This document shows, piece by piece, positions 8,046-16,468 of a stretch of DNA of 64,000 nucleotides (the stretch's first letter is position 1; each line of letters begins with the position of its first letter). The notes below the pieces were generated by a model, which did not search any database, had not been told where the DNA came from, and was given only the letters and a program-made list of their open reading frames with translations. Both the position numbers and the translations under genes were made by a program. Source of the stretch: Devosia sp. RR2S18 (GTDB lineage Bacteria > Pseudomonadota > Alphaproteobacteria > Rhizobiales > Devosiaceae); assembly GCF_030177755.1 (NCBI RefSeq), contig NZ_CP126539.1, positions 62,001 to 126,000 of the forward strand, in the 5' to 3' direction.

Positions 8046-8982
8046 AGTGCACCCAATACTTGCTGGTGAAGAAGGAGAAGGCGGTGAAGACGGCCACGAG
8101 AGCCAGCAGCACCCAGGCAAGGGCTGAGGCATAGCCCATGCGGAAGAAACCGAACGCCTCTTGGTAGAGATAGAGCGTGTAGAACAGCGTCGAGTTGATC
8201 GGATTGCCGGTGCCGCCCGATATGATGAAGGCCGGCGTGAAGCTCTTGAAGGCTTCGATGGTCTGGATGATGGCGTTGAAGAACACTACCGGGGTCAGGA
8301 GGGGCAGCGTGATCTTGAGGAACTGCCGCCACTTGCTGGCACCGTCGAGGCTAGCTGCCTCGTACATATCCTGCGGGATCTGCCGCAAGCCGGCGAGGAA
8401 GATGATCATGGGCGAGCCGAACTGCCAGATCGAGAGGATGATCAGCGTCCAGAGTGAATAGGACGGATGCGAAATCCAGCTCGGGCCTTGAATGCCGACC
8501 AGCGCCAGAAGCTTGTTTACGAGACCGTCACCGGCAAAGATCTGCCGCCACAGAATGGCGATAGCGACCGAAGCGCCGAGCAGACTTGGTAGATAAAACA
8601 ACGCGCGATACAGCGGCAGGCCCTTGATGCCCCGGTTGAGCAGCATGGCGACGGCCAGCGCGAAAGCGAGCTTGAGGGGCACCGAGAAAATAACGAAGAA
8701 CATGGTCACGCGCATCGACGCCCAGAATTTGGGATCGTTGGTGAACATGCGGATATAGTTGTCGGCGCCGACCCAGTCTGGCGACGTCAACAGGTCGAAA
8801 TCGGTGAAGCTGAGATAAAAGGACGAAATAATCGGCCCAATGGTCAGCCCAAAAAAGCCGATGAACCAGGGCAGAAGGAACAGGTAGCCCGGCGCGTCGT
8901 TCTGCCAAATGCGCGACCAGATTGAAGGGCGGGGCGCGGCGGTTTGTTCCGCCCCAGTCATTGTGGTGGTTCCCATCGCCAT
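8035..8982 (-). CDS. carbohydrate ABC transporter permease, MalF/UgpA-type
   Basis: The 315-aa product has a first transmembrane segment at GYLFLLPWFIGFFGLTIGPI, several further segments, and the EAA loop YEAASLDGASKWRQFLKITL that couples to the ATPase. DFDLLTSPDWVGADNY after the first segment is the usual periplasmic loop of MalF-type permeases. It pairs with the MalG-type permease, with which it overlaps by 11 bp. It lies 159 bp downstream of the binding-protein gene; that gap has no obvious promoter or terminator, so it is probably an intra-operon spacer that allows higher binding-protein levels. Confidence 0.92.
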   Translation of the reverse strand: MAMGTTTMTGAEQTAAPRPSIWSRIWQNDAPGYLFLLPWFIGFFGLTIGPIISSFYLSFTDFDLLTSPDWVGADNYIRMFTNDPKFWASMRVTMFFVIFSVPLKLAFALAVAMLLNRGIKGLPLYRALFYLPSLLGASVAIAILWRQIFAGDGLVNKLLALVGIQGPSWISHPSYSLWTLIILSIWQFGSPMIIFLAGLRQIPQDMYEAASLDGASKWRQFLKITLPLLTPVVFFNAIIQTIEAFKSFTPAFIISGGTGNPINSTLFYTLYLYQEAFGFFRMGYASALAWVLLALVAVFTAFSFFTSKYWVHYDD

Positions 8983-9141
8983 GGACTATCCTCCCAGTCT
9001 GGGGGTCGAGACGACTGCGTCGGAAAGGGCTGTGCCGACATCGGCCAGCGAAAGCTGACGGCGCAAGAAGGTCATGACGTCACCAAGAAAATCGTCGGAA
9101 ACGAACTGCGCGCCCCAGGGCCTGGAGCGCGCAGTCTGGTT

Positions 9142-10422
9142 TTAACTAGCCGCGCGGTTCAGGATGGCAGTGGCTTCGTCGACGAAGTACTGGCCAGCAT
9201 CCTCTGGAGAGCGGGCGCCGAAGGCCACTTCCTGGCTCAGCGTACGCAGCAGCGAGATGTCGATCTCGCCGGCAGCGGCCGGCGGCGGCGGCGGCAGCGG
9301 CCCAAGCAGGTCGCCCAGGTTCGACACGAAGTTGAGCGCGATCTGGTTCTGCTCGTCCAGCGTTGGCGCAACGGCTTCACGGACGCTCTGGGAAACCGGC
9401 ACACCGCGCTCGACACCCAGGATTTTGCCAGCTTCCACGTCGTTGACGACGAAGTTGACGAAGGCCGCAGCCGCTTCGGGATTGTTGTTGCCAACCGAGA
9501 AGAACATGGACGGCTTGCGGTAGTGACCCCCGCCGACGCCTTCGGCAAAGCGTGGGTAGCCGATCATATCCAAGCGGTCCTGCATGAGAGCCTGGTAGCC
9601 GACGAGCTGGTTGGAGTTGGACGGCATCAAAGCCGACTTGTTGAGCACCAGCATGGTGGTTTCCAGCGGGCCGGTATCGAGCGCCTGATCTTCAGGGCTA
9701 ACGATCACACCGGCTTCGCGGAAGTCGTTCCACATGGTGAACCAGTTGGTCATGTCCTCAGCCGTGAAGCCGAGTTGCCCATCAGCGGTGTAGAGCGACT
9801 TGCCCTGCTGACGCAGCCAGTTGTCGAGCATCGGCTCGGTACCCGAGTTGTCGGGCATCATCTTCATCCCGTTACGGATATTGGCTTCCGCGAAAGCCTT
9901 GCCCTTTTCCATGATGTCATCATAGGTCCAGTCACTGGTCGGCGGCTCGATGCCGGCTTCCTCGAAGGCTGCCGTGTTCACCAGCGTGGCCACGGTGTTA
10001 GCGCCGAGGGAGATGCCATAGAGCTTGCCGTTGACCTTGCCGGCCTCGAGCTGGTCTTCGTCGAAGTCGGAGACGTCCAGCACGCCGCCTACATAATCGT
10101 CCAACGGCGCAATGGCGTTACGGTTGGCGTATTCAACGATGTAGCGATAGTCCATTTGGATGATGTCGGGCGCGTTGCCGCCCGCAGTCTGGGTCGCCAG
10201 CTTAGGCCAGTAGTCGTTCCAGGAGAGGAACTCTCCTTCGACATTAGCCTCGTCGTAGAGATCGGTCACCCGATAGGTGCGGTCGGCACGATCCTGGCCG
10301 CCCCAGAAGATCAGCCGAAGATCGGTACTCTGCGCCCAGGCTGGGACAACGCCAAAAGCGCCGACAGCGGCAAGCGCCGAACTGCCCATCAGAAACTGAC
10401 GTCGATCGATACGAATTGTCAT
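9142..10422 (-). CDS. ABC transporter extracellular sugar-binding protein (Tat-exported)
   Basis: The 426-aa protein begins with a twin-arginine signal, DRRQFLMG, followed by a hydrophobic stretch and AWA cleavage site near residue 31. The mature part (LRLIFWGGQDRADR, then GGNAPDIIQMDYRY) is the family-1 solute-binding fold used for sugars and sugar-like ligands. GGGAGG upstream of the ATG at 10422 fixes the start. It is the first gene of a six-gene minus-strand operon (binding protein, two permeases, two Gfo/Idh/MocA dehydrogenases, ATPase). Tat export suggests the protein folds in the cytoplasm before secretion. An operator-like palindrome lies 74 bp upstream. Confidence 0.92.
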   Translation of the reverse strand: MTIRIDRRQFLMGSSALAAVGAFGVVPAWAQSTDLRLIFWGGQDRADRTYRVTDLYDEANVEGEFLSWNDYWPKLATQTAGGNAPDIIQMDYRYIVEYANRNAIAPLDDYVGGVLDVSDFDEDQLEAGKVNGKLYGISLGANTVATLVNTAAFEEAGIEPPTSDWTYDDIMEKGKAFAEANIRNGMKMMPDNSGTEPMLDNWLRQQGKSLYTADGQLGFTAEDMTNWFTMWNDFREAGVIVSPEDQALDTGPLETTMLVLNKSALMPSNSNQLVGYQALMQDRLDMIGYPRFAEGVGGGHYRKPSMFFSVGNNNPEAAAAFVNFVVNDVEAGKILGVERGVPVSQSVREAVAPTLDEQNQIALNFVSNLGDLLGPLPPPPPAAAGEIDISLLRTLSQEVAFGARSPEDAGQYFVDEATAILNRAAS

Positions 10423-10495
10423 GTATTTTCCTCCCATGAACATGTGGTCTTCCCGGCGGGAACTTGTGCAACCAAGACAGCCTCCCCGCCGCTAA

Positions 10496-10511
10496 GTCAC
10501 CAACCAGTTAC
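10496..10511. promoter_or_regulatory. operator-like palindrome, copy A of GTMAC-N6-GTKAC
   Basis: GTCAC-CAACCA-GTTAC, preceded by TAA, lies 74 bp upstream of the ABC operon. The same element recurs at 15545 and 16423 in front of the other island units, which is why it is read as a shared operator. The 307-bp divergent region (10423-10729) also holds two other dyads, listed separately. Confidence 0.65.
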
Positions 10512-10520
10512 AAGGCGTAG

Positions 10521-10554
10521 CATACAAGCTCGAAGCGAGCAACAATCTTGTATG
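10521..10554. promoter_or_regulatory. inverted repeat CATACAAG-N18-CTTGTATG
   Basis: Perfect 8-bp arms at 10521-10528 and 10547-10554 flank a spacer that itself starts with GCTCG-AAG-CGAGC. It lies between copy A of the shared operator and lysR. It may be a second regulator's site; the regulator is unknown. Confidence 0.45.
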
Positions 10555-10687
10555 GTAGCCCCGCCGTTCGAAATTCCTCATAAGCTGCGGGTACTTCGGA
10601 TCTTCTGCCCGATTGTGCCGCAGCGCTTTATCAACGGAGCTTGATCGAAGCAGAGCAAAAAGAAAAATACGAAATTGCCCATGCAAT

Positions 10688-10702
10688 ATAGATGGTATCT
10701 AT
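10688..10702. promoter_or_regulatory. LysR-type box (T-N11-A) upstream of the lysR-family gene
   Basis: ATAGAT-GGT-ATCTAT is a perfect dyad and contains T-N11-A (T10689 to A10701), the LysR-family consensus. It ends 27 bp before the regulator's ATG, the usual place for an autoregulatory site. Confidence 0.6.
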
Positions 10703-10729
10703 GGCCGGCGCTTTTGCAGGAGGGGACGC

Positions 10730-11653
10730 ATGGACAAGTTGCTGACGCAGTTTCTCGCAGTGGCTGAGGCCGGCAGCATCAGTGGCGCAGCAACGGCGCT
10801 GTTCGTCACCCAGCCCACGCTTACCTTTAACATGCGCAAGCTCGAGGAGACCATGGGCGTGCCGCTATTGGTGCGTTCCTCGCGCGGGGTCGAGCTTACG
10901 GCGTATGGCGAAACGCTCTACCAGAACGCCCGCCTCATGCGCCGCCTCTACGACAACACGCTCAAGACGATCGAGCACCAGCGTGGTCGCACTGAGCAGG
11001 GCCTATCCATCGGGTCCGGCTATTCGTGGTGGACCCTCTTTATCCGCGACATGGTGGTGGACTATTCCGGTCAATACCCGAGCGCCCGCATCCATGTGAG
11101 CCTGGGCAACCAACTCCGCTGCATGGACCAATTGCTCTCGGGCGACATATCCCTTTTCGTCGCGCACGAGATCGAGGGGCTCAACCGCAGCACCGGCGCG
11201 CGCTTCCTTCCGTTGAGCCGGGTTGGTCTTGGCTATTTCGTGCGCGCGGGGCATCCACTCCTTACGCAATCTCGGTCCTTGAGCGAGATCGAGATCTATC
11301 CCGCTGTCACCAGTTCCATGCCCGAAATCCGGCACCAGCGCTTTTTCGAGACGTGGAGCCGGACAACGGCCGCCAGTGCAGCGTTTGATCAGGGCAAATA
11401 TGCCTTTGCATCCAATTCACTCGCCGCCTGCCTCGATTATGTCGAGCGCACCAATGCGGTGCTCAGCCACACCGAGGTCATGGAGGCGGAGTTCCGCCAG
11501 CGCGGCCTGGCGCGTGTTGTGGTTACGGAGCCAACCCGGCAGAGCAATATCGGCATATATGTGCTGGCGGAGCGCGCCGAAGACCCTCGCGTGTCCGAAC
11601 TGATCGCCTGGTTGCAGCGCGCTGCGGAAAAGGTCTTGCCGCCGCTGAGCTGA
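10730..11653 (+). CDS. LysR family transcriptional regulator
   Basis: The 307-aa protein has the N-terminal winged helix (FLAVAEAGSISGAATALFVTQPTLTFNMRKLEE, residues 8-40) and a C-terminal periplasmic-binding-like effector domain (from about 90). AGGAGG upstream of the ATG at 10730 fixes the start. It is divergent from the ABC operon, the typical arrangement for a LysR activator of its neighbour, and has a LysR-type box just upstream. The small-molecule inducer is unknown but is probably a substrate or intermediate of the island. It ends immediately before the convergent TetR gene, with no spacer. Confidence 0.93.
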   Translation: MDKLLTQFLAVAEAGSISGAATALFVTQPTLTFNMRKLEETMGVPLLVRSSRGVELTAYGETLYQNARLMRRLYDNTLKTIEHQRGRTEQGLSIGSGYSWWTLFIRDMVVDYSGQYPSARIHVSLGNQLRCMDQLLSGDISLFVAHEIEGLNRSTGARFLPLSRVGLGYFVRAGHPLLTQSRSLSEIEIYPAVTSSMPEIRHQRFFETWSRTTAASAAFDQGKYAFASNSLAACLDYVERTNAVLSHTEVMEAEFRQRGLARVVVTEPTRQSNIGIYVLAERAEDPRVSELIAWLQRAAEKVLPPLS

Positions 11654-12346
11654 CTAGCTTGGCTTGGTGCGGAGATAATCGAGCACCATCTGCACCGCCT
11701 GCGCTTCCCGCTCCTGCACCATCGCGACTCCAGCGAGATCGCGGTCGAAGATCACCGAGAGCGTTGCCATGTTGGAGACATAAAAAAAGCCGAGCGCCGC
11801 AATGGAGATATAAAGCTGCACCGGGTCGACATCGCGCCGGAACACACCGGCGTCAGCACCCCGCTCCACAATGGTGGTGATCTGCCCCACCAGCGGCGAA
11901 TGCAGCGCCTTGATGTCGGGCATGGTCTTCAGGAACCGGGCGTTCTCGATGTTTTCTGTGCCCAAGAGGCGGGGAAACCACGGATTGGCGAGGAAGTGCC
12001 GGAAGGTGAACCGCACCAGCCGGTCCATGGCCTGCACGGGGTCATATTGGTCAAGGCTCAAGGCCCGCTCGCCTCGCCTGATCTCGCCATAGGCGTCCAG
12101 CAGCACGGCGCGATAGAGGTCCTCCTTGTTGCCGAAATAATGGTAGAGCAGACGCTTGTTGGCGCCCGCCCGCTCGGCAATGGCATCCACCCGCGCGCCC
12201 TCGAAGCCCCGCTCGGCGAACTCGGCCCGGCCAGCGACAAGGATAGCCGCTTTCGTCTTGGCCGAATTGCGCGATCGCTTGGGCGAACTGGGGTCAGCCT
12301 TTGGCTGCCGCGTCCGCGCCACCGCGACTGAAGATGGCTCTGACAC
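11654..12346 (-). CDS. TetR family transcriptional regulator
   Basis: The 230-aa protein has a TetR helix-turn-helix: KAAILVAGRAEFAERGFEGA, then VDAIAERAGANKRLLYHYFGNKEDL (residues 53-77), and a variable helical ligand domain with a C-terminal TetR_C motif. There is no ATG; GTG at 12346 is the first start and a second GTG at 12322 is possible. Either start overlaps the 3' end of tctA (53 or 29 bp), so it is co-transcribed as the fourth gene of the tct operon. Being inside the operon makes it the leading candidate to bind the GTMAC-N6-GTKAC sites. Confidence 0.9.
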   Translation of the reverse strand: MSEPSSVAVARTRQPKADPSSPKRSRNSAKTKAAILVAGRAEFAERGFEGARVDAIAERAGANKRLLYHYFGNKEDLYRAVLLDAYGEIRRGERALSLDQYDPVQAMDRLVRFTFRHFLANPWFPRLLGTENIENARFLKTMPDIKALHSPLVGQITTIVERGADAGVFRRDVDPVQLYISIAALGFFYVSNMATLSVIFDRDLAGVAMVQEREAQAVQMVLDYLRTKPS

Positions 12347-13817
12347 GCCTGTTTACCGCCGGAATGGACATAAGGATGACTGTGAAAACGACCAGCGCAA
12401 TAACAGCACTGATCGGACGGGTAAAGAATGGGCTCGGATCCCCATTGGTCAGCATCAGCCCACGTCGCAGGTTGAGGTCGAGCAAATCGCCCAGGATGAT
12501 GCCGAGCACCAGGGGCGCCATGGGATACTTCATTTCGCGCAGGATGAACCCGATAACGCCGAAGGCCAGCATCACATAGACGTCGAACATGCGCTGGGTG
12601 ATTGCGAAACTGCCAACCACACAGAGCACATAAATCACCGCCATCAGCCGCTCGCGCGGCACCCGCAGCACCTGGATGAAAAGTTTGGTCAGGGACAACC
12701 CAAAGATCAGATTGGCCAGGGTCGCCAGCAGCAGCATGGCCACGACCTGATAGAGGAAGGACGGGTTCTCCACCATCAGCATCGGTCCTGGCCGCACGCC
12801 GTGAATATACATGGCGGCGATCAAGACGGCTGCGGCGGCAGATCCTGGCAGCGCCAGGGTCAAAGTGGGGATCATCGCCGCTGAGACCACCGCGTTGTCA
12901 CCCGTCTCGGCGGCGATCAATCCTTCCTGGCTGCCCTTGCCGAACTCCTCGGGCTTTTTGGACGCGCGCTTGGCCGCGGCGTAAGAGGTCCAGGACCCAA
13001 CATCCTCACCAACGCCTGGGATGATCCCTACAAAGGTGCCGATGATGCCGGACCGAATGATGGTGCGCCAATACTGAAACACCTCGCGCAGTTTGGGCAC
13101 CACGCGGTCATTGACCGCAGCTATAACGCCGCTGGAGTTGCGCTTCATCGAAGACAGGATCTCGGCAAATCCAAAGGCGCCCACCATGGCGGGGATGAGA
13201 TCCACGCCGCCACCCAGTGCGGACACGCCGAAGGTGAAGCGCTGGTGAGCGTGCAAGGTCTCCATGCCGATCATCGCCACCGACAGGCCCAGGATGCCAG
13301 CGATGTAGCCCTTGAGGGGCGTGTCGCTGCCGCTCATCTGGCCCGAGATGATGACGCCGAAAATGGCGAGCCAGAAAAACTCCCAGGTTCCAAAGCGCAG
13401 CGCTGCCTCGGAGAGAAGCGGTGCGATCAATGCCAGAAAGAAAATACCGACCAATGTTCCCAACGACGAAGCCGTGGTTGCCAGGCCCATGGCGAGACCC
13501 GCCTTGCCCTGCTGCGCCAGCGGGTGCCCATCGAGGGCTGCGGCAGCATTGGCAGGAGTACCGGGAATGTTGAGCAGGATGGCGGTGCGGCTGCCACCAT
13601 AGATGGCGCCCAGATAGACGCACATCAGCGTCAAAATCGCCTGGTCGGGTTGCATCTGATAGGTCAGGGTTACGAGCAGCGCCACGCCCATGGTCGCGGT
13701 CAGCCCCGGCAAGATGCCAATGGTTACGCCCAGCAGCGTCGCCCAGATGACGTTGAACAGGGACTGGGGATTGAGAAACTGGGAGATGCCCTGCCCGAGC
13801 AGGATCAGGCCTTCCAT
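12294..13817 (-). CDS. tctA: tripartite tricarboxylate transporter large permease TctA
   Basis: The 507-aa membrane protein has the TctA family motifs: PGLTATMGVALLVTLTYQM near residue 38, YGGSRTAILLNIPGTPANAA near 75-92 and PGVGEDVGSWTSY near 265, in a multi-segment membrane layout (about 10-12 helices). TctA carries the transport path and is driven by the ion gradient. It follows tctB by 9 bp and precedes tetR with overlap, so tctC-tctB-tctA-tetR reads as one operon. Substrates of this class are carboxylates (citrate, tartrate, sugar acids, aromatic acids); the actual one is not known. Confidence 0.95.
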   Translation of the reverse strand: MEGLILLGQGISQFLNPQSLFNVIWATLLGVTIGILPGLTATMGVALLVTLTYQMQPDQAILTLMCVYLGAIYGGSRTAILLNIPGTPANAAAALDGHPLAQQGKAGLAMGLATTASSLGTLVGIFFLALIAPLLSEAALRFGTWEFFWLAIFGVIISGQMSGSDTPLKGYIAGILGLSVAMIGMETLHAHQRFTFGVSALGGGVDLIPAMVGAFGFAEILSSMKRNSSGVIAAVNDRVVPKLREVFQYWRTIIRSGIIGTFVGIIPGVGEDVGSWTSYAAAKRASKKPEEFGKGSQEGLIAAETGDNAVVSAAMIPTLTLALPGSAAAAVLIAAMYIHGVRPGPMLMVENPSFLYQVVAMLLLATLANLIFGLSLTKLFIQVLRVPRERLMAVIYVLCVVGSFAITQRMFDVYVMLAFGVIGFILREMKYPMAPLVLGIILGDLLDLNLRRGLMLTNGDPSPFFTRPISAVIALVVFTVILMSIPAVNRRVRAIFSRGGADAAAKG

Positions 13818-13826
13818 GGTCGGTCC

Positions 13827-14351
13827 TTAAGGCAGTCGCACGAGGAAAATACGTTCGAAGACATAGTGAATGGCGAGGCCCCCAACGAGAGCCACACCCA
13901 ATGCCCAAGCTAGGCTGGAGACCAGCGATTTGCGTGGCGAGGCGAAGTACAGTTCGAACAGGGCAATGAAAGCAAAGATGAAGAGCGCCGACGCTGCCCA
14001 GAACGGCAACCAGCCGAGAAGGACCAGCGTATAGAAGAAGGTCAGCCCAAGAATTGCCCAGACGCGCCTTGCAGCGTCGGACGTCAGCGCCTCACCCAGA
14101 CCGCCCCAGCCACCTGGTCCGGCGAGGCGCCAAGACCGCCAGGCCAGCAAACTGCCGCACAGCACCAGTGCTACACTCAGCGCCATCGGTACGAGCCCAG
14201 GGATGGTCAGGGGATTGATGCGGCGGGCCTCCAACCGATCCATGGTGATGGAAAGGTAGAACATGACCACCCCCAGGCCGATGAGCACGAGAGCTGTCAG
14301 GAAGTCGGCACGTGCGCGGATCGCCTGCTCGCGCTGGTCGGGGAGTAACAT
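13827..14351 (-). CDS. tctB: tripartite tricarboxylate transporter small permease TctB
   Basis: The 174-aa protein has four hydrophobic segments: LTALVLIGLGVVMFYLSI (about 18-35), GLVPMALSVALVLCGSLLAW, WAILGLTFFYTLVLLGWLPF and a C-terminal helix. Layout and size match TctB, the small membrane subunit that partners TctA. Sequence is poorly conserved in this family, so the call leans on position between tctC and tctA. The start at 14351 gives an N-terminal charged tail before the first helix. Confidence 0.9.
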   Translation of the reverse strand: MLLPDQREQAIRARADFLTALVLIGLGVVMFYLSITMDRLEARRINPLTIPGLVPMALSVALVLCGSLLAWRSWRLAGPGGWGGLGEALTSDAARRVWAILGLTFFYTLVLLGWLPFWAASALFIFAFIALFELYFASPRKSLVSSLAWALGVALVGGLAIHYVFERIFLVRLP

Positions 14352-14405
14352 TTGTCTGCCGCTGTCAGAGAGGTAGCGGCGGCAAGAATGCCGCCGCCAT
14401 GTCGA

Positions 14406-15449
14406 TCAATCGGTGCCGACTTCGGTCCGCGTTTCGCAGTCGATACCGATGGTGGAGGGATCGTTGGCCGCCTCGCCACGCGCAACCGAGGAGCACGCTT
14501 CGAGGATCACGACCGGCATGGCGCGCTCACGCGCTTCCGCACCCATGGAAGGAGCGAAGACCGCGCCGAAGGTCTCGGCGTAGTTGCGCAACTCTTCGGA
14601 GTTCATCACCTCTTCTTCCCAGATGCGGTCCATGGTGGCGACCACCTCGTCAGGCACGCCCGTGGGAATGAAGATGCCGAAATAGTCGGGAGCTAGCTCC
14701 ATGTCGGGCAGCCACTCGGTGATCGGGGGCACCGGTTCAACGCCCTCGAGCACCAGTGGCTCGTCCGAGAGGACAGCCAGTGGTTTCAGGCGACCGCCGC
14801 GGATGAGTTCAGTCTGCTCCACGGCCAGTTGGGTGGTCACCATGGCTTCACCCGAAGCGGTCGCAATCGCCGCCGGGCCGCCACCGTCATAGGTGATCAT
14901 GTTGTAGTCAAAACCGGCTTCGTCGGCGAGAGCCGCGATCGCGGTACCGCCCGAGGAGGTTATGCCCGCTGTGGCAACGGTGATATCTAGTCCACGCTCT
15001 TCGAGTGCTGCCAGCAATTCACCGAAATCGTCGAACTCGCTATCGGCGGGCACGCTCACCACCGGCACATTGGCGACTGACAGATAAATGTGCCAGTCGT
15101 CGATGTCGGTGTCTTCGAGGAGCCCGCTCACCGCATAGGTGGCGTTGTTGGCGATGGCATTGGCTGTCCAGGTGTAGCCGTCACGCGGCGCGTTGAGCAC
15201 TTCCTGGGTGCCGATGGCGCCTGACGCACCCGGCTGGTTGACCACCACGACTTCGACGCCGAGCGCCTCGGCCAGAATGGGTGCGGTGACGCGGGTCACC
15301 TGGTCGGTTGAACCACCGGCGCCCCACGGCACGATCAGATTGATCGGCCGGTCCGGCTGCCATTCATATTCCTGCGCGATGGTCAGTGACGTACCCAGGA
15401 GCAGCGCCGATGCACTTGCTCCAAGGACAAACCGCATCTTACGATTCAT
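14406..15449 (-). CDS. tctC: tripartite tricarboxylate transporter substrate-binding protein TctC (Bug family)
   Basis: The 347-aa protein has a Sec signal peptide (MNRKMRFVLGASASALLLG, cleavage near TIAQ) and the Bug/TctC core: PDRPINLIVPWGAGGSTDQ near residues 33-51, then NQPGASGAIGTQEV and DGYTW. It captures a carboxylate in the periplasm and delivers it to TctAB. It is first in the tct operon and divergent from the TauE/SafE gene across a 197-bp region that holds copy B of the shared operator. A Cys pair near the C-terminus (ACSS and DCET) could form a disulfide. Confidence 0.93.
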   Translation of the reverse strand: MNRKMRFVLGASASALLLGTSLTIAQEYEWQPDRPINLIVPWGAGGSTDQVTRVTAPILAEALGVEVVVVNQPGASGAIGTQEVLNAPRDGYTWTANAIANNATYAVSGLLEDTDIDDWHIYLSVANVPVVSVPADSEFDDFGELLAALEERGLDITVATAGITSSGGTAIAALADEAGFDYNMITYDGGGPAAIATASGEAMVTTQLAVEQTELIRGGRLKPLAVLSDEPLVLEGVEPVPPITEWLPDMELAPDYFGIFIPTGVPDEVVATMDRIWEEEVMNSEELRNYAETFGAVFAPSMGAEARERAMPVVILEACSSVARGEAANDPSTIGIDCETRTEVGTD

Positions 15450-15544
15450 CTTGATCCTCCCTCTCTATGGACGGAGCCGGCTATTATTGTGCTCTGGCTC
15501 GCCAGGTGAGACTGCGGCCGGCCGGCGCATCTGTCAACCGGTAA

Positions 15545-15560
15545 GTAACCGACTGGTGAC
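15545..15560. promoter_or_regulatory. operator-like palindrome, copy B of GTMAC-N6-GTKAC
   Basis: GTAAC-CGACTG-GTGAC, preceded by TAA, lies 96 bp upstream of tctC and 87 bp upstream of the divergent tauE-like gene. In reverse complement it reads GTCAC-CAGTCG-GTTAC, matching copies A and C. Confidence 0.65.
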
Positions 15561-15646
15561 AGGCGGCGGAACCCTTCAACCGCAAGCAGAGGTGACAATG
15601 ACTTGGCTGCGGTCTATCGGTGGCACCGCTCAGTGAGGGTGCGGAA

Positions 15647-16387
15647 ATGGACTGGTCGGCAATCCTGGTGATGTTCGCGGCGCTGGCAGCGGGCGCCGTG
15701 GTCAAGGGCGCGACCGGCATGGGGCTGCCGCTTGTCGCGCTCCCAGTACTGACGTCAGTTTTTGGGCTCCAACACGCGGTCGGCCTGATGACCATCCCCC
15801 TGATCCTCACCAATGCCTGGCAGGTCTGGCGCTTCCGAGCAGAGGCGCAGAGCCCGCGACTGGGCTTCATGCCGGTGTTCCTCGTCGCCGGAGCCGTCGG
15901 CATTCTCCTCGGCACCTGGGCACTGACCGCCCTTCCCGAAAGGGTGCTGATCCTCACCTTGGGCATAATCCTCCTGTTCTATGTGGCCCTACGCTTGGCC
16001 GCGCCGCACTGGACGCTCACCCTCTCGCTGGCGAAGCGCCTCAGCCCCTTTACAGGCGTTGGCGGCGGCATCCTCCAAGGGGCGACCGGCATCTCGGCCC
16101 CGATCGGCGTCACCTATATCCATGCCATGACGCTCGACCGCGATGCGCATGTCTACGCAGTCTCGGCCATGTTCCTGGTGTTTTCTACCATCCACCTGCC
16201 GTCGCTCTGGGTCGCTGGCATCATGCGGCCGGACTGGGTGCTCCAAGGCTTCTTCGCACTGGTGCCGATCCTCCTGTTCATGCCCTTGGGGCAGGCCCTC
16301 GCCGGCCGGCTCAGCCGCAAGGCCTTTGATCGGATGATCCTGGTTTTCCTGGGACTGATCGGCCTCAAAATGGTGCTAGGCCTCTAG
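15647..16387 (+). CDS. TauE/SafE family membrane transporter
   Basis: The 246-aa protein is almost entirely hydrophobic, with about seven or eight helices, and carries the family repeats GAVVKGATGMGLPLVALPVL (about 17-36) and GGGILQGATGISAPIGVTYI (about 140-160). This family (DUF81) exports sulfite, sulfonates and other organic anions. GAGGG 8 bp before the ATG at 15647 fixes the start. It is divergent from tctC and shares a control region with it; a transport role for a product or anion of the island is inferred, not shown. Confidence 0.9.
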   Translation: MDWSAILVMFAALAAGAVVKGATGMGLPLVALPVLTSVFGLQHAVGLMTIPLILTNAWQVWRFRAEAQSPRLGFMPVFLVAGAVGILLGTWALTALPERVLILTLGIILLFYVALRLAAPHWTLTLSLAKRLSPFTGVGGGILQGATGISAPIGVTYIHAMTLDRDAHVYAVSAMFLVFSTIHLPSLWVAGIMRPDWVLQGFFALVPILLFMPLGQALAGRLSRKAFDRMILVFLGLIGLKMVLGL

Positions 16388-16422
16388 ACGCTTGACGACA
16401 CCAGCCTTCTGGATGTAGCTAA

Positions 16423-16438
16423 GTAACTAACCAGTTAC
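16423..16438. promoter_or_regulatory. operator-like palindrome, copy C of GTMAC-N6-GTKAC
   Basis: GTAAC-TAACCA-GTTAC is the most symmetric copy (perfect 5-bp arms). It lies 31 bp upstream of the dehydrogenase gene at 16469, a position where a bound repressor would block initiation. It begins with TAA like the other two copies. Confidence 0.7.
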
Positions 16439-16468
16439 ACAGCAAGCCGTCGCCGGGAGGGGAATGGA

